The notes: generated by a model not told the origin, from the sequence alone. A stretch of 64,000 bases of DNA from Kuafuiihalomonas sp050331295 (GCA_050331295.1 JBHJGZ010000002.1:124001-188000), one strand, 5' to 3'. Positions 18,445 through 27,912 are shown, counted from the first letter of the stretch. Program-made: numbers and translations.

Positions 18445-19626
18445 TCAGGCTGGAACGAGGTCAGCCTCTTGGGCCTGGAACGTGACCCGGAACCATTCAC
18501 TTTGGCCGTCTGCGCTGTCTGGATCTTCGGCCGGCTGCATGTTCCCTTGTGCGTCGAAGGCCCGAAAGACCATCGTGTGCTGACCGGGCGTCAAATCCAC
18601 GGTGAACTGGAACAGTGCCCACACGCCAGCCAGCGGGTAGCTGGTGTTACCTCCCGAGAACTGAACCGTGTCCCGGAGCAACGGTTCCGCTTGGAGCACT
18701 TGATCTCGCGTCAAGAGGTCGCATCGTTCGAAGGGGCCTCCATCCAGGCTGTACTCCACTTCGGCGATGGGTTGATTGCCAGCGATCGCGTAGCCGAAGC
18801 CGGTGAAACGACCGTCGATGGTGTCTACCGTGCTTTGGCGAGCCGGATTCGTCACCTTGTTCACGATCTGGATCGAACCGTCGTCGGCGAAGCCGGCGCC
18901 GGATTGGTAGGATCCAAAAACTTCATCGTTGTCCGTCGCCTCGATGCGGTCCACGAACTTCACGCTCTTGAATCCGTACTCCCCGGGCACCACCAACCGA
19001 ACCGGTCCCCCGTGGGGATGGATGAGGGGTTCGTCGTTCATCAGCCACGCCAGCATCGGGTCGAGGCGCCCCAGGCCGGGCGCATTCATGACCTCTTCCA
19101 TTCGGAGGTTGTTGGTGAAGTTGTCGCGTGCGTAGATCCTGAACCTTCGGACCTCGGGCCGAACGCCCAGCGCGTCGAGGATGGTGCGTACCGGCACACC
19201 GGTGAAGGTTGCGGTGCCGATGAGGCCGGGCAGTGAGTTGGGATCGTCGATGACGCATCTCATGGTCATGACGATCTTCCGTGAGGGAAAAGACTGGAGG
19301 GTGGGAAGATCGATCTCCGCAGTTTGGTCGACGAGACCGTCGAACAGCATCGACCACTCGTCGGGCGCCACAACTGGAATGTTGCCAAACTCCCAAGGCC
19401 GGCCGGAAAGCTCCACCTGGCCGAGGACCGCGCCCCACTGACGAAAGAAGCTGGCGTTGTCCAGGTTCCGCTCGCCTTGGTCCGCGGTGTTGACGGGGAT
19501 CAGAAACGGGAAGGTGACCCCGCTCTCCAGCGGCGTGATGTTGTTGGTTTCACACGCCGGAAAGAGCGCGATCCCACAGCCGGCGGCGCCAGCGCCTTGG
19601 ATGAAGGTTCGTCGAGACAAAGCCAT
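18445..19626 (-). CDS. Sulfite-oxidase-type molybdopterin enzyme, Tat-exported
   Basis: Sulfite oxidase/YedY-superfamily molybdoenzyme. The N-terminus has a twin-arginine signal (SRRTFIQGAG, then a hydrophobic stretch), so it is exported folded. The putative molybdenum-ligand Cys is in MTMRCVIDD (about residue 124). A GPVRLVVPGEYGFKSVKF strand typical of the fold follows, and the C-terminal half looks like the beta-sandwich dimerisation domain (VDLTPGQHTMVFRAFDAQGN). ATG 19626 is preceded by GAGGAG. The outer-membrane barrel gene ends ten bases upstream, so the two form an operon. The substrate (sulfite or an oxidised protein or small molecule) is unknown. Confidence 0.88.
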   Translation of the reverse strand: MALSRRTFIQGAGAAGCGIALFPACETNNITPLESGVTFPFLIPVNTADQGERNLDNASFFRQWGAVLGQVELSGRPWEFGNIPVVAPDEWSMLFDGLVDQTAEIDLPTLQSFPSRKIVMTMRCVIDDPNSLPGLIGTATFTGVPVRTILDALGVRPEVRRFRIYARDNFTNNLRMEEVMNAPGLGRLDPMLAWLMNDEPLIHPHGGPVRLVVPGEYGFKSVKFVDRIEATDNDEVFGSYQSGAGFADDGSIQIVNKVTNPARQSTVDTIDGRFTGFGYAIAGNQPIAEVEYSLDGGPFERCDLLTRDQVLQAEPLLRDTVQFSGGNTSYPLAGVWALFQFTVDLTPGQHTMVFRAFDAQGNMQPAEDPDSADGQSEWFRVTFQAQEADLVPA

Positions 19627-19636
19627 GAAGTTCTCC

Positions 19637-20596
19637 TCAAAAGAAGTGGGTGTACTCGAGGCCCACAAACAGTGAATCGGTCCGAGGCACGTTTCGGCCG
19701 GCGATGGTCGAATAGTACTGGAACGCGAGCCCGACGTTCTCCGCATACGGTACGGAAAAGAAGCGGAATGGATACACGAAAATCCCACCTCCGAGCTGAT
19801 AGAGCCGCTGGCGGGTGGGGATCGGGTTGTTGGGAAGGAAGCCGACGGTAGGTTCCAGCACCGAAACGTTGCCGAACGTCTTGCCGAACAGCAACACCGC
19901 ACCATTGAAGGGCGTGATGCCGATCTCTCCCAGGTATAGGATTTCGTCACTGTAGTTTGGGGGTCCGTCTACTTCCGGGATGCAGGTTTCGCAGTCCTGA
20001 ATCTGTGAGAGTCCGAACGCAGTCGTACGGGCCCGAAACCCGACACCGGCCTGCAGGTAGGTGGGCACATACCTTGTAATGTTGAAGCTATATCCCACGG
20101 CTGTCTTGAGGTCGAAGTCGACGTTTCCCGGCCCGACGGAGGGCGAGAAGTTGCGGGTGTATCCGGTGGGGAGAAAGGCGCCAAACTCGATGCTCCAGGC
20201 CACCGGGCTTTCGATCTTTCCCACCTCGAGGAGACTGATTCGAAGTCCGACATAAATGTTCCCGAATGCCTGTGTATTGGTGAGGAAGCTGGGCTGGTCG
20301 ACAAAGACGCGCTTGAAAGGAAGCTCGAAGTGGGCGGTGACCCCATCGATGATTCCGTACTCCAGGTTCGCATAAAAGCTTTCGTCTCGGTACACGTCGT
20401 CACCCTCCAGGCCGTCGATGAAGGGACGGGTCACACCATCGGCGTCGAACTGCTCCCCTGCCTGAGCGCGTCCGAATGTTAAGAGTGTCCACAGCTCGCC
20501 TTGTCGACGGGTCCAAGCGCTGGAGTTGAACGCCCGAGCGCTGAACGGCATCGCACACATGGTGACCAGCGCGATGCCAGCAATGCATCGATTCAC
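19637..20596 (-). CDS. Outer-membrane beta-barrel protein
   Basis: A signal peptide (hydrophobic CIAGIALVTMCAM, cleavage near SARAF) precedes about 300 residues of alternating amphipathic strands (for example FYANLEYGIIDGVTAHFELPF and GNIYVGLRIS), ending in aromatic FF, the usual barrel C-terminus. It resembles the phenol-degradation-type outer-membrane proteins but no specific family is certain. GTG 20596 is used. It is co-directional with the molybdoenzyme 10 bases downstream and may bring its substrate in or anchor it. A Cys pair DCETC in a loop is unusual for a barrel. Confidence 0.8.
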   Translation of the reverse strand: MNRCIAGIALVTMCAMPFSARAFNSSAWTRRQGELWTLLTFGRAQAGEQFDADGVTRPFIDGLEGDDVYRDESFYANLEYGIIDGVTAHFELPFKRVFVDQPSFLTNTQAFGNIYVGLRISLLEVGKIESPVAWSIEFGAFLPTGYTRNFSPSVGPGNVDFDLKTAVGYSFNITRYVPTYLQAGVGFRARTTAFGLSQIQDCETCIPEVDGPPNYSDEILYLGEIGITPFNGAVLLFGKTFGNVSVLEPTVGFLPNNPIPTRQRLYQLGGGIFVYPFRFFSVPYAENVGLAFQYYSTIAGRNVPRTDSLFVGLEYTHFF

Positions 20597-20655
20597 AGTT
20601 TCTCGTTACCTCTCCTGGGCTACCGCGCCCCGCGTCGCCCTTTAGTCGCTATTGT

Positions 20656-20667
20656 TCGAAGCTTCGA
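20656..20667. promoter_or_regulatory. 12-bp perfect palindrome upstream of barrel/molybdoenzyme operon
   Basis: tcgaagcttcga is a perfect inverted repeat 60 bases upstream of GTG 20596, in the 150-base spacer that must hold the operon promoter. It is a candidate operator. A palindrome of this length can occur by chance. Confidence 0.35.
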
Positions 20668-20746
20668 TCCAAAAACGCCCTTCGAGTTCGACTTGATACC
20701 AAACGTCGCGCGTGACTGGTCGTTTAAATCGAATACGTGCGGGGGC

Positions 20747-21703
20747 TCATTGCATGACTGAGTCTTCGGGACGAGCTGAAAGTGAAGGCGGAATTGCCCT
20801 TGGGTTTCCGCGGCGAAACAGATTCCTCAAAACCAAAAGGATCATGCTTGGGCTCTCGTCCATGCGACGGCGGAGATAGGCCGTCGCGTCTTCCCAGGTC
20901 ACCGCGAAAGGAACATACAAACGTACCGGGAGTGCGGGACCCCACGCTCCGCTCAAGAGCCTGTGTTGTGTGTCATCTCGAGGCACGCCCAGCAGCATTT
21001 GAATTTCACAACGCTCCGGCGCGACCGGCGCCACATCTTTGGCAAAGCGCTCCAGGTAGGCCTCGTCGTGCGTGGCAAACTCCACCTGCGCCCCGCGTTC
21101 CAATAGACGCCGAGCATACTGGAGCATGCGCTCCTTCATGATGGTCTTGTCCGTGACCGCAACTTCTTTGGGTTCTGGATAGATCCCGATCACAAGGCGC
21201 ACCCGCATCCCTTCCGGTATCGATTCCAGATCGGCCTCGGTGCGGTTCAATCGGGTTTGAAGAACCGTGCCCACGTCGAAGCCTCGCCGAAAGAGGGAGG
21301 TGGAGACATCAAGGGTGAAGTCGGTCCATTTCCGGTCCTCCATGTCGATGGTCAATGGAACGCAGTGATCTCGGGCAAATGCGGCGAGGGCCTCGAGCGC
21401 TGACCTCGAATCTTCGAGCCCTCCGACGGTGAACGCGGAAGGCTTTACGGAGACGGAGGATTGGACGCCCTGGACCCGTGTGTCTTCGGCGGAGCTTCGA
21501 ATCACCGTGCGATACGTCAGAAGGTTGGCGCGAACCTGCTCCTCCTTCTTCACGTCCTCCCCCAATAGATCGAGGGTCGAGTGGAGCCCTCGCTGATTCC
21601 AAACCTGAGCTGCACATTGGAGAGCTTCGTCCACGCTGCCTCCGGCCACGTAAGGCCGGGCGAAGAAGCGAACCAATACGCCGGGGATGAAGCGCGACAG
21701 CAT
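20747..21703 (-). CDS. Proline dehydrogenase
   Basis: Flavin-dependent proline dehydrogenase (first step of proline breakdown to glutamate), monofunctional form of about 318 residues. Family motifs: VSVKPSAF, IDMEDRKWTDFTLD, VLQTRLNRTE, RVRLVIGIYPEP, FATHDE, and the C-terminal YVPFAVTWEDATAYLRRRMDE region that closes the active site over proline. No delta-1-pyrroline-5-carboxylate dehydrogenase is present in the window. ATG 21703 gives the usual N-terminal helix. It stands alone, with a 150-base gap to the barrel gene downstream. Confidence 0.93.
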   Translation of the reverse strand: MLSRFIPGVLVRFFARPYVAGGSVDEALQCAAQVWNQRGLHSTLDLLGEDVKKEEQVRANLLTYRTVIRSSAEDTRVQGVQSSVSVKPSAFTVGGLEDSRSALEALAAFARDHCVPLTIDMEDRKWTDFTLDVSTSLFRRGFDVGTVLQTRLNRTEADLESIPEGMRVRLVIGIYPEPKEVAVTDKTIMKERMLQYARRLLERGAQVEFATHDEAYLERFAKDVAPVAPERCEIQMLLGVPRDDTQHRLLSGAWGPALPVRLYVPFAVTWEDATAYLRRRMDESPSMILLVLRNLFRRGNPRAIPPSLSARPEDSVMQ

Positions 21704-21774
21704 CGGTTCGACGCTACGGGGACTTCAAGGGTTCGTCATGTATCTTTCGGAATGACGCACCGAGCGGTCCGGAT

Positions 21775-22818
21775 TCACTCGCCCTTCGAACCGTCGGGAT
21801 CCGGGGCAGCGGGGGCGCTTCGGGGTGCGAATCCATTCGGAGCGCGCACCTGACCGCCACTTCGGTCCATCGAAGCGAGCCGCTCTGAGATGCCCAGCTG
21901 ATCGGCGATCCGTGGATGGAGATCGCGCAGTTTGCCCCAAACACGCCGGACGTCTTGCGGCCGTCCATCCCGAAGGTAGAGAGCGCCGGCGACGAACAGA
22001 ACCTGCGGGTCCTCTCCCCCGACGGCAAGGGCTTCGTTCAAGGTTCGAAAGGCCTGCTCTCTGCGGCCGCTGCTCCACTCCGCTTCCGCGAGGCCGGCCA
22101 GGGCGTTGGGGTGACCGGGGCGGATCTCGAGCGCTTCGCGAAAGAAGGCGACCGCATCCTCCACCCGGCCCGCCCTGGCCGCGTCGAGCGCGCTGGCCAG
22201 GGCTGCACCGAACGGATTGAGCTCTGGTTTGTCCGGAGCTTCATCTTCCGGGCCCGGGCCGGCCACGCTCGGGCCAGGGGCCTGACTGCGCTCGGATTCG
22301 ACATCGGCCTGCGCCAGTGGACCGCCCAGCTGACGGAGGACGCTTTGGACACGCGTGGCCTCGGGATGGTCGGTCTGCACCTCCAGAAATTGGGTGTACA
22401 CCCGACGGGCCTCGCGCAAGGCGGATGGCGCACCGTCTTGCTCCAGAAGCCGCCCAAAGGCGTACAGACACTCCGATTCTCTCGGATGGTCCTTGAGACA
22501 GGTGCGCAGCTCGCGGATGACCGGGCGTTGATAGCCCAGCTCCAGGTAGACCTGGGCCAGTTTCCCGCGCACCGCGGGATCCGAGTCCGGCTGCGCAGCG
22601 GCAGCCCGGTAAGCATCGGCTGCGGTCAGCAAACGGCCGTAGGTCCGATACGCATCTCCGACGGTGGCCCAGCTGCCGGTCCCGTTCTCGGCCTCCGCCC
22701 GAAGGCGGTCGATGCGGGCCCGCTGCTCGGGAGTGAGGGGAGGAGGCGCATCGAGGTCGAGGCAGCCAGCCAGAAACATCATCAGCGACATGGCCGTCGT
22801 GAGGTCCCGTCGGTTCAT
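21775..22818 (-). CDS. TPR-repeat lipoprotein
   Basis: The N-terminal signal ends in the lipobox LAGC (residues about 16-19), so the mature protein is lipid-anchored. The rest is TPR repeats in two blocks (WATVGDAYRTYGRLLTAADAY and further helices; then VAFFREALEIRPGHPNALAGLAEAEW) joined by a Pro/Glu-rich linker. TPR proteins act as scaffolds; the partner is unknown. ATG 22818 overlaps the stop of folK by four bases (ATGA), so it is translationally coupled to folK. Confidence 0.85.
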   Translation of the reverse strand: MNRRDLTTAMSLMMFLAGCLDLDAPPPLTPEQRARIDRLRAEAENGTGSWATVGDAYRTYGRLLTAADAYRAAAAQPDSDPAVRGKLAQVYLELGYQRPVIRELRTCLKDHPRESECLYAFGRLLEQDGAPSALREARRVYTQFLEVQTDHPEATRVQSVLRQLGGPLAQADVESERSQAPGPSVAGPGPEDEAPDKPELNPFGAALASALDAARAGRVEDAVAFFREALEIRPGHPNALAGLAEAEWSSGRREQAFRTLNEALAVGGEDPQVLFVAGALYLRDGRPQDVRRVWGKLRDLHPRIADQLGISERLASMDRSGGQVRAPNGFAPRSAPAAPDPDGSKGE

Positions 22819-23330
22819 GCGGAAGCCTCCGGGAACCCGACGCCATCCTGGAGCAGCTGCAGAACCGGCGTGTCGACGGCCGCGCTGAGCGCCTCCACCG
22901 TGACGCCCAAGCCTGGCACCGTCATCTTCGGTACCAGCTCGGCGAGAGGCCGCAGCACGAAGGACCGTCGATGGAGCTCAGGGTGCGGAATCACGAGGTC
23001 AGGACTTCGAAGAATGTGATCAGCGAACAGAAGGATGTCGATGTCGATGACGCGGGGACCCCAGCGCACGGTGCGCGTCCGTCCCATCGAGGATTCCACC
23101 GCCTGACACGCTTCCAGAAGGCCATGGGCTGTCGTTTCCGACGTGAGTTCCAGCCGGGCCACCGCGTTGACGTAGTCGGGCTGGTCCTGTGGGCCCACTG
23201 GCTTTGAGCTGTACAGGCGCGAAACCTGCAGAACGCTCAGACCGGGCCAAGCATGCAGCTGTCGAACGGCCTGCCGCAGGCCCTCCACCGGCGCGCCGAG
23301 GTTGGCGCCGAGGCCGAGGTACGCATCCAT
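22815..23330 (-). CDS. folK: 6-hydroxymethyl-7,8-dihydropterin pyrophosphokinase
   Basis: HPPK transfers pyrophosphate from ATP to 6-hydroxymethyl-dihydropterin in folate synthesis. Seen: start AYLGLGANLG, SRLYSSKPVGPQDQPDYVNAV, RWGPRVIDIDILLF (metal-binding Asp pair) and LVIPHPELHRRSFVL. About 171 residues, standard. The longer frame to 23627 is rejected because it crosses the divergent M20 peptidase gene. It is coupled to a TPR lipoprotein, not to other folate genes, which is an unusual pairing. Confidence 0.96.
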   Translation of the reverse strand: MDAYLGLGANLGAPVEGLRQAVRQLHAWPGLSVLQVSRLYSSKPVGPQDQPDYVNAVARLELTSETTAHGLLEACQAVESSMGRTRTVRWGPRVIDIDILLFADHILRSPDLVIPHPELHRRSFVLRPLAELVPKMTVPGLGVTVEALSAAVDTPVLQLLQDGVGFPEASA

Positions 23331-23379
23331 ACGGGGGAGCGTACTTGCCACCGCCAGGACGACGAAGCTTTTTGGGTTG

Positions 23380-24417
23380 ATGCGCGACGTGGTCGACCTC
23401 ACCCGGACCTTGGTGCGGATCCCATCTCTGTCCAACCAGGAAGCCGAGGTGTGCGACTTCGTGGAGGATGCACTTCGAAGCGACGGCTGGACGGTTCGGA
23501 CCCAACCGGTTCCCGTGGATCCCGGCGCCTCGCCGTGCCCGGGGCGAAGAAACATCCTGGCGCTGCAGAGCGAAGAAGCCCCGCAGGTGGTGTTGACCAC
23601 GCACCTGGATACGGTCCCCCCCTTCATCGACCTGACGGAAGACGAATCCTGCCTGTGGGGACGTGGGACCTGCGACGCGAAAGGGATCTTCGCGGCTCAG
23701 TGGGTTGCGGCGGAGCGCCTGCGGGCCGGGGGCGCCCGGGGGGTCGCCTTGCTGGCGGTGGTGGGCGAAGAGACGGACAGTCGCGGGGCCAAGATGGTCT
23801 CGGAGCTGCTTCCCAGAGCGGATTGGATCATCGATGGCGAACCCACGGGGCTTCACATGGCCAATGGAGCGAAGGGCATCTTGTCCTTCGAGCTGGAGAG
23901 TCCCGGCATCCCGGCCCACAGCGCCTTCCCAGAACGTGGGGACAGTGCAGTCCATCGGCTCGTTCAATCACTGGTTCGGCTCTTGGAAGCAGAGCTCCCT
24001 TCGGACCCGTTCTTTGGTCAGACCACCCTCAATGTGGGCCGAATCGAGGGAGGTGTGGCGCCGAACGTGGTGGCACCCCACGCTCGGGCCCAGGTCATGG
24101 TCCGATTGGCCGCACCGGCGGAAGCGGTCCTGGACCATGTGCGGCCTCTCCTGGACGAAACGCTGGCCCTGACCATCAAGTCCCGGAGCGAGCCCCACCG
24201 GATTCACGCCCTTTCGGGGCACCCGACCGAGGTCGTGCGCTTCGGTTCTGACGTTCCTTACCTTTCGTCGATTGGAACCCCGCTGCTGGTCGGGCCGGGG
24301 TCCATCCACGATGCCCATACCAACCACGAGCACGTGGGGAAATCGGAGCTGAAGTCCGCCGTCGACCTTTATGTGGAAGCCGCCCAAGCCTTGCTCGCGA
24401 TGCCCTCCAAAGGGTAG
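23380..24417 (+). CDS. M20-family zinc peptidase/deacylase (ArgE/DapE-like)
   Basis: Di-zinc amidohydrolase of the acetylornithine deacetylase/succinyl-diaminopimelate desuccinylase family. Metal and catalytic residues: HLDTVPP, GRGTCDAKG, GEETDSRG (catalytic Glu and ligand) and the C-terminal HTNHEHV His. A dimerisation domain interrupts the catalytic domain at about residues 165-275. Which substrate it uses cannot be told from the sequence. ATG 23380 matches the usual start (VVDLTRTLVRIPSLS). It diverges from folK by 49 bases and lies nine bases upstream of the adenosyltransferase gene. Confidence 0.9.
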   Translation: MRDVVDLTRTLVRIPSLSNQEAEVCDFVEDALRSDGWTVRTQPVPVDPGASPCPGRRNILALQSEEAPQVVLTTHLDTVPPFIDLTEDESCLWGRGTCDAKGIFAAQWVAAERLRAGGARGVALLAVVGEETDSRGAKMVSELLPRADWIIDGEPTGLHMANGAKGILSFELESPGIPAHSAFPERGDSAVHRLVQSLVRLLEAELPSDPFFGQTTLNVGRIEGGVAPNVVAPHARAQVMVRLAAPAEAVLDHVRPLLDETLALTIKSRSEPHRIHALSGHPTEVVRFGSDVPYLSSIGTPLLVGPGSIHDAHTNHEHVGKSELKSAVDLYVEAAQALLAMPSKG

Positions 24418-24426
24418 CTGGGCGCG

Positions 24427-25020
24427 ATGGGCGTCATTATCAATCGGGTCTACACCCGAGGCGGCGACCGCGGTCAAACGCGTCTCGCCGGTGGCCAGCA
24501 GGTTTCCAAGACCTGTGAACGGATCGAAGCGTACGGAACCCTCGACGAGCTCAATGCATGCTTGGGGCTCATCGCCGAAGAGGCGGCCCGGAGCCTGCCC
24601 GACTCGGAAGACGGTCGCGTGCTTCTGGGGCAGGTCCGACGGATCCAAAACGAGCTGTTCGACCTGGGCGGAGAGCTTGCGACCTTGCCGGAAGACCGCC
24701 ACCCCAAGCAGCCATTGGTGACGAAAGAGGATGTGGCGCGTCTCGAACAGGAACTCGACACCGCCAACGAAGCCCTCCCGACCTTGCGCTCCTTCGTGCT
24801 TCCGGGGGGCGGCATGCTGAGCGCATTTTTTCACCAGGCGAGGACGGTTTGCCGGAGAGCGGAGCGCTGTCTCATCCGGCTGAACGAAGTCGAGGAGCAG
24901 CGAGCGGAGACGATCCAATACGTGAACCGGCTGAGCGACTGGCTCTTCGTTTTTGGGCGAAGGTCGGCCGTCGCGTTCGGACACGAAGAGATTCTCTGGA
25001 CCCCCGGTCAACGCGCATGA
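24427..25020 (+). CDS. PduO-type cob(I)alamin adenosyltransferase
   Basis: Transfers the adenosyl group of ATP to cob(I)alamin, making coenzyme B12. The N-terminal ATP-binding motif YTRGGDRGQTRL, the RIEAYGTLDELNA segment and the RTVCRRAERCLIRL helix are diagnostic of the PduO/MMAB family. Length 197 is normal. It is co-transcribed with the M20 peptidase (nine-base gap) and converges with the beta-propeller gene. B12-dependent partners are not in the window. Confidence 0.95.
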   Translation: MGVIINRVYTRGGDRGQTRLAGGQQVSKTCERIEAYGTLDELNACLGLIAEEAARSLPDSEDGRVLLGQVRRIQNELFDLGGELATLPEDRHPKQPLVTKEDVARLEQELDTANEALPTLRSFVLPGGGMLSAFFHQARTVCRRAERCLIRLNEVEEQRAETIQYVNRLSDWLFVFGRRSAVAFGHEEILWTPGQRA

Positions 25021-25030
25021 CGGCTCGGCC

Positions 25031-27415
25031 TCACGGCTCGAGAATCAGGATCTGGTCGTTTTGCGTCCGAAGAGCGATTTGGCCATCGCGCACCAGCCAG
25101 TCGTCGATCCCGACCGGTAGAGCGATGGGCTCGCTCCGTCGAAGGAGGATGGGCGATACCGATTCGAGGCGTCCTTCGGCCGTCTGGCCCACGACCGCAG
25201 GGCCCTGAGCTAGGACTTTCGATGGTGTAGAAGTGAACAACACCGGCCCCCTCAGTCGGCCACGCCGGGCGTCGACCCCAAAAACACGCCGTCCATCCAC
25301 CAGCGCGAAACCTCCATCCACGACCAGCGGAGTCGCCTCCGGGCGCGACAACAGACGTTGCGGCCGTCGGCCGTCCCGGACGAGCCACCACGCACCGTTC
25401 CTGAGCTCCATCTTGGCCCCGTTCCAGATGTAGACACCGAAGCTCGAGGGAGATGCAGGGGGCCCGATCAAGGGTGCGGTGTCGACATCTTCTGGTGGGG
25501 AACGTCCGGTGAACCATTCGGCGAGGCTGCTGGTTTCCGTCCACCCGTGGCCCACGACCCCGAGTGCTGAAACCACGTCCAGGGCTTCGGCTCGAAGGGC
25601 AGAGTCCCGCGGCGCCAACTCCAGCACCGGAAGCCAGCTTGCCAGATCGGCCCGCCGGCTTCGGGCGATGACTGCCCGAGCCCGGAGGTCGCCGGGGCTC
25701 CGGTCCAAGACGTGCTGGGCCAGTCGACGGGCTCGGGTGACTGCGCCCACCCGCAGAGAGGATTCGGCCAGCTCCAGCGCGACGAACCGAGCCATGGGCT
25801 CCGAAGCGTCAGGCGCCGCAATCCCGACCAGATGATCGGTCTCGGTGATGGCGAATCCCCCCGTCTCGGCGGCGACAACCGCGCGCGCGCGCGAAGTGAG
25901 TCGGGTTCGAGCGACGGATTCGCCGGCAAAAACGTCGAGCCACAGCACATCCTCGGCGACGGCGAGCAGTCCGTACCGCCGATGGATCGACAACGCATGG
26001 CCTCGTTTCGGCATCGAAAGGCTCCATTGAATCTCCCCGTTCAGATTCCGAGCCACCAAACGATTTCTCGAATGGTAGATCAGCCAGCCCTTCTCTTCGA
26101 CCCACTCCAGGGGCGGGCCGGCCGCCCGGTCCAGTCGAACGGCAGCGCGGTCTTCTCGAAGGATCCAAAGCTCGGTGCGACCGGAAGCGACCGTGGACAA
26201 GAAGGCCAGCTGGGCGCCGACAACCTTCGGGGGCCACAAGACGGAGCCCATTTCGGGAAACCGGGCGTCGACGTGGGACGCATCAGAGGAAAGGACGTGC
26301 ACGGTCTGAGCACCGGTGAAGGCCCACACCGGTCCGCTGGCCGATGCGACCAGGGGCGCCGAGAGATCGTCTTGGAGGGGGATTCGGCGGAGGAAGGAGC
26401 CGCTGTTGGGATCGAAAGCGGCGACCGCATCCTCTTCCGGAACCAGCACTGCGGTTCCGGTGAAAACCGGGCCGGCGACTGGCGCAACGCTCAGGGACCG
26501 ACGCCAGTGAACCTGTCCCGTCTCGGGCTCGACGGCCACCAGCGTCGCGGCATCGGCCGCGAAGAGGCGCGGCGGGTCGAGGGCTACCTCCGGAAACGGG
26601 GCATTCAGCTCCACCGCCAGGTCCGGGCCCATGGATGTGGGCTCGTGAACCCGGATGCCGTTGGCCTGGATGATGAGGTCCAGACCGTCCACCGTCACGA
26701 GACTCGGTTCCACTTCGACCTGATGGTCGGCGCGCCAGACCGAGACCGGTTGTCCAGAAGCCACGTCCAAGGTCTCGAAGAGGCCATCGACGAACAAGGT
26801 CACGGCTTCGCGTCCGGTCCCCGCCACCGTGGCGTGCATTCGGGGTTCGGGAATGCGCCAGGCCGGAAAATGCAGGCCATCGTGCAGGGCTTCCGTGAGC
26901 TCCGAGAGACGGCTGATTTGTGGACGGGTCTGGCGCCGGAGAATCAGGGCCGCAGCCCAGCGCTGGATGAGGGCGTCCCCGGGAGGCGGAGGAATGGGGG
27001 TTTGAAAGAGAGCGGGGGTCAACGCGCTTCCGATGACGTCCCACGCCGCCACATCGCCGGCGCAAGCCAGGCGCCATGCAGTTTCGGACGGTGCGAGATC
27101 CAACCGGGTGTCATGCTGGACGCCGAACATTACTTCCAGCGCCCGGGTGGCCGCATCCAGGGGAGCCTCGAGATTCACCGGTTGGTCGAAGCGAGTCTCG
27201 TGCCGCAGCACCCGGAGCACCACTTCGGGCCCCTCCCGCACCATGTCCATCTGACGGCTTCGCAGAGGCCGTTCGACCCAAAACTCGGGCGCGGCGTCGA
27301 GGCGGGCGGCGATGGTTTCCCACATCTCGCAACCGAGGCTGGAGGTGGAGGTGGGCACGGCGACCAGTTCCAGGGGACCCGCGGCTGCGACCGCCACCAT
27401 CAGCGCTTTGAGCAC
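25031..27415 (-). CDS. Large exported PQQ-like beta-propeller protein
   Basis: 794 residues with an N-terminal signal-like hydrophobic stretch (LKALMVAVAAAGPL). The middle has repeated WD/PQQ-type blades (DAATLVAVEPETGQVHW, DAVAAFDPNSGSFLRR and similar), and a short TPR-like helical stretch lies near residues 530-590. The last 200 residues return to propeller-like strands (ILLRR, LVRDGQIALRTQ). It is not a dehydrogenase, as no catalytic Asp/Cys motif is evident. Propellers of this kind often act as scaffolds or sensors in the envelope. The C-terminus faces the adenosyltransferase gene convergently, with a 10-base gap. Function unknown. Confidence 0.82.
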   Translation of the reverse strand: MLKALMVAVAAAGPLELVAVPTSTSSLGCEMWETIAARLDAAPEFWVERPLRSRQMDMVREGPEVVLRVLRHETRFDQPVNLEAPLDAATRALEVMFGVQHDTRLDLAPSETAWRLACAGDVAAWDVIGSALTPALFQTPIPPPPGDALIQRWAAALILRRQTRPQISRLSELTEALHDGLHFPAWRIPEPRMHATVAGTGREAVTLFVDGLFETLDVASGQPVSVWRADHQVEVEPSLVTVDGLDLIIQANGIRVHEPTSMGPDLAVELNAPFPEVALDPPRLFAADAATLVAVEPETGQVHWRRSLSVAPVAGPVFTGTAVLVPEEDAVAAFDPNSGSFLRRIPLQDDLSAPLVASASGPVWAFTGAQTVHVLSSDASHVDARFPEMGSVLWPPKVVGAQLAFLSTVASGRTELWILREDRAAVRLDRAAGPPLEWVEEKGWLIYHSRNRLVARNLNGEIQWSLSMPKRGHALSIHRRYGLLAVAEDVLWLDVFAGESVARTRLTSRARAVVAAETGGFAITETDHLVGIAAPDASEPMARFVALELAESSLRVGAVTRARRLAQHVLDRSPGDLRARAVIARSRRADLASWLPVLELAPRDSALRAEALDVVSALGVVGHGWTETSSLAEWFTGRSPPEDVDTAPLIGPPASPSSFGVYIWNGAKMELRNGAWWLVRDGRRPQRLLSRPEATPLVVDGGFALVDGRRVFGVDARRGRLRGPVLFTSTPSKVLAQGPAVVGQTAEGRLESVSPILLRRSEPIALPVGIDDWLVRDGQIALRTQNDQILILEP

Positions 27416-27912
27416 GATGATGGAAGTATCGGGCCTTAGAGTTCAGGCCAAGTGGGCGATCCAGTTGTCGGCCAACCGAGGGCTACGGCTGAAGTTCGCA
27501 GCTCAGATTGCGGTCTTTGCAGACGAAGCAATGAGGGTTGCAAGCGGCAGCCCTTCAGATTTATTCAATGAAAACAGTGATTTAAAGATCCGGTCGAGAT
27601 TCTGAAGCAGGTTGAGTTGCAGAGCTGTCTCCTCAATGAAGGGCCGATTGACGCTGCATTATCCTTCATCGATCTCCCATGTGAAAATCGATCCCGGCTG
27701 AAATAGGGCATCGGAAGCTGAATTCGGCTAGGTGCGTCGAAATCGATTCCGTATCCCCCGAATTCGCTTCGATCTTGGGCGGCCGGGCTGTGATCTGCCT
27801 CGAATATTGGGTTTCGGGGTCGATTTTGGAACCAACCAGTTGCACCGGTTCAGGTATTTCGTTAGCGTTCGCCTCGTTCGGCGCATCTCGCTGAAACAGT
27901 TTGGAGGTAAGG
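27416..27912. other. A+T-richer spacer upstream of the histone gene
   Basis: About 500 bases clearly richer in A+T than the rest of the window, with no frame that looks coding. It must contain the histone-fold gene promoter and that of the propeller gene. I find no convincing -35/-10 pair. A near-palindrome agctgaattcggct at 27716-27729 is the only structure noticed. A small RNA cannot be excluded. Confidence 0.5.
27903..27907 (+). promoter_or_regulatory. Shine-Dalgarno site of the histone-fold gene
   Basis: GGAGG lies five bases before ATG 27913 and selects it over the in-frame TTG 27901. Confidence 0.65.
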
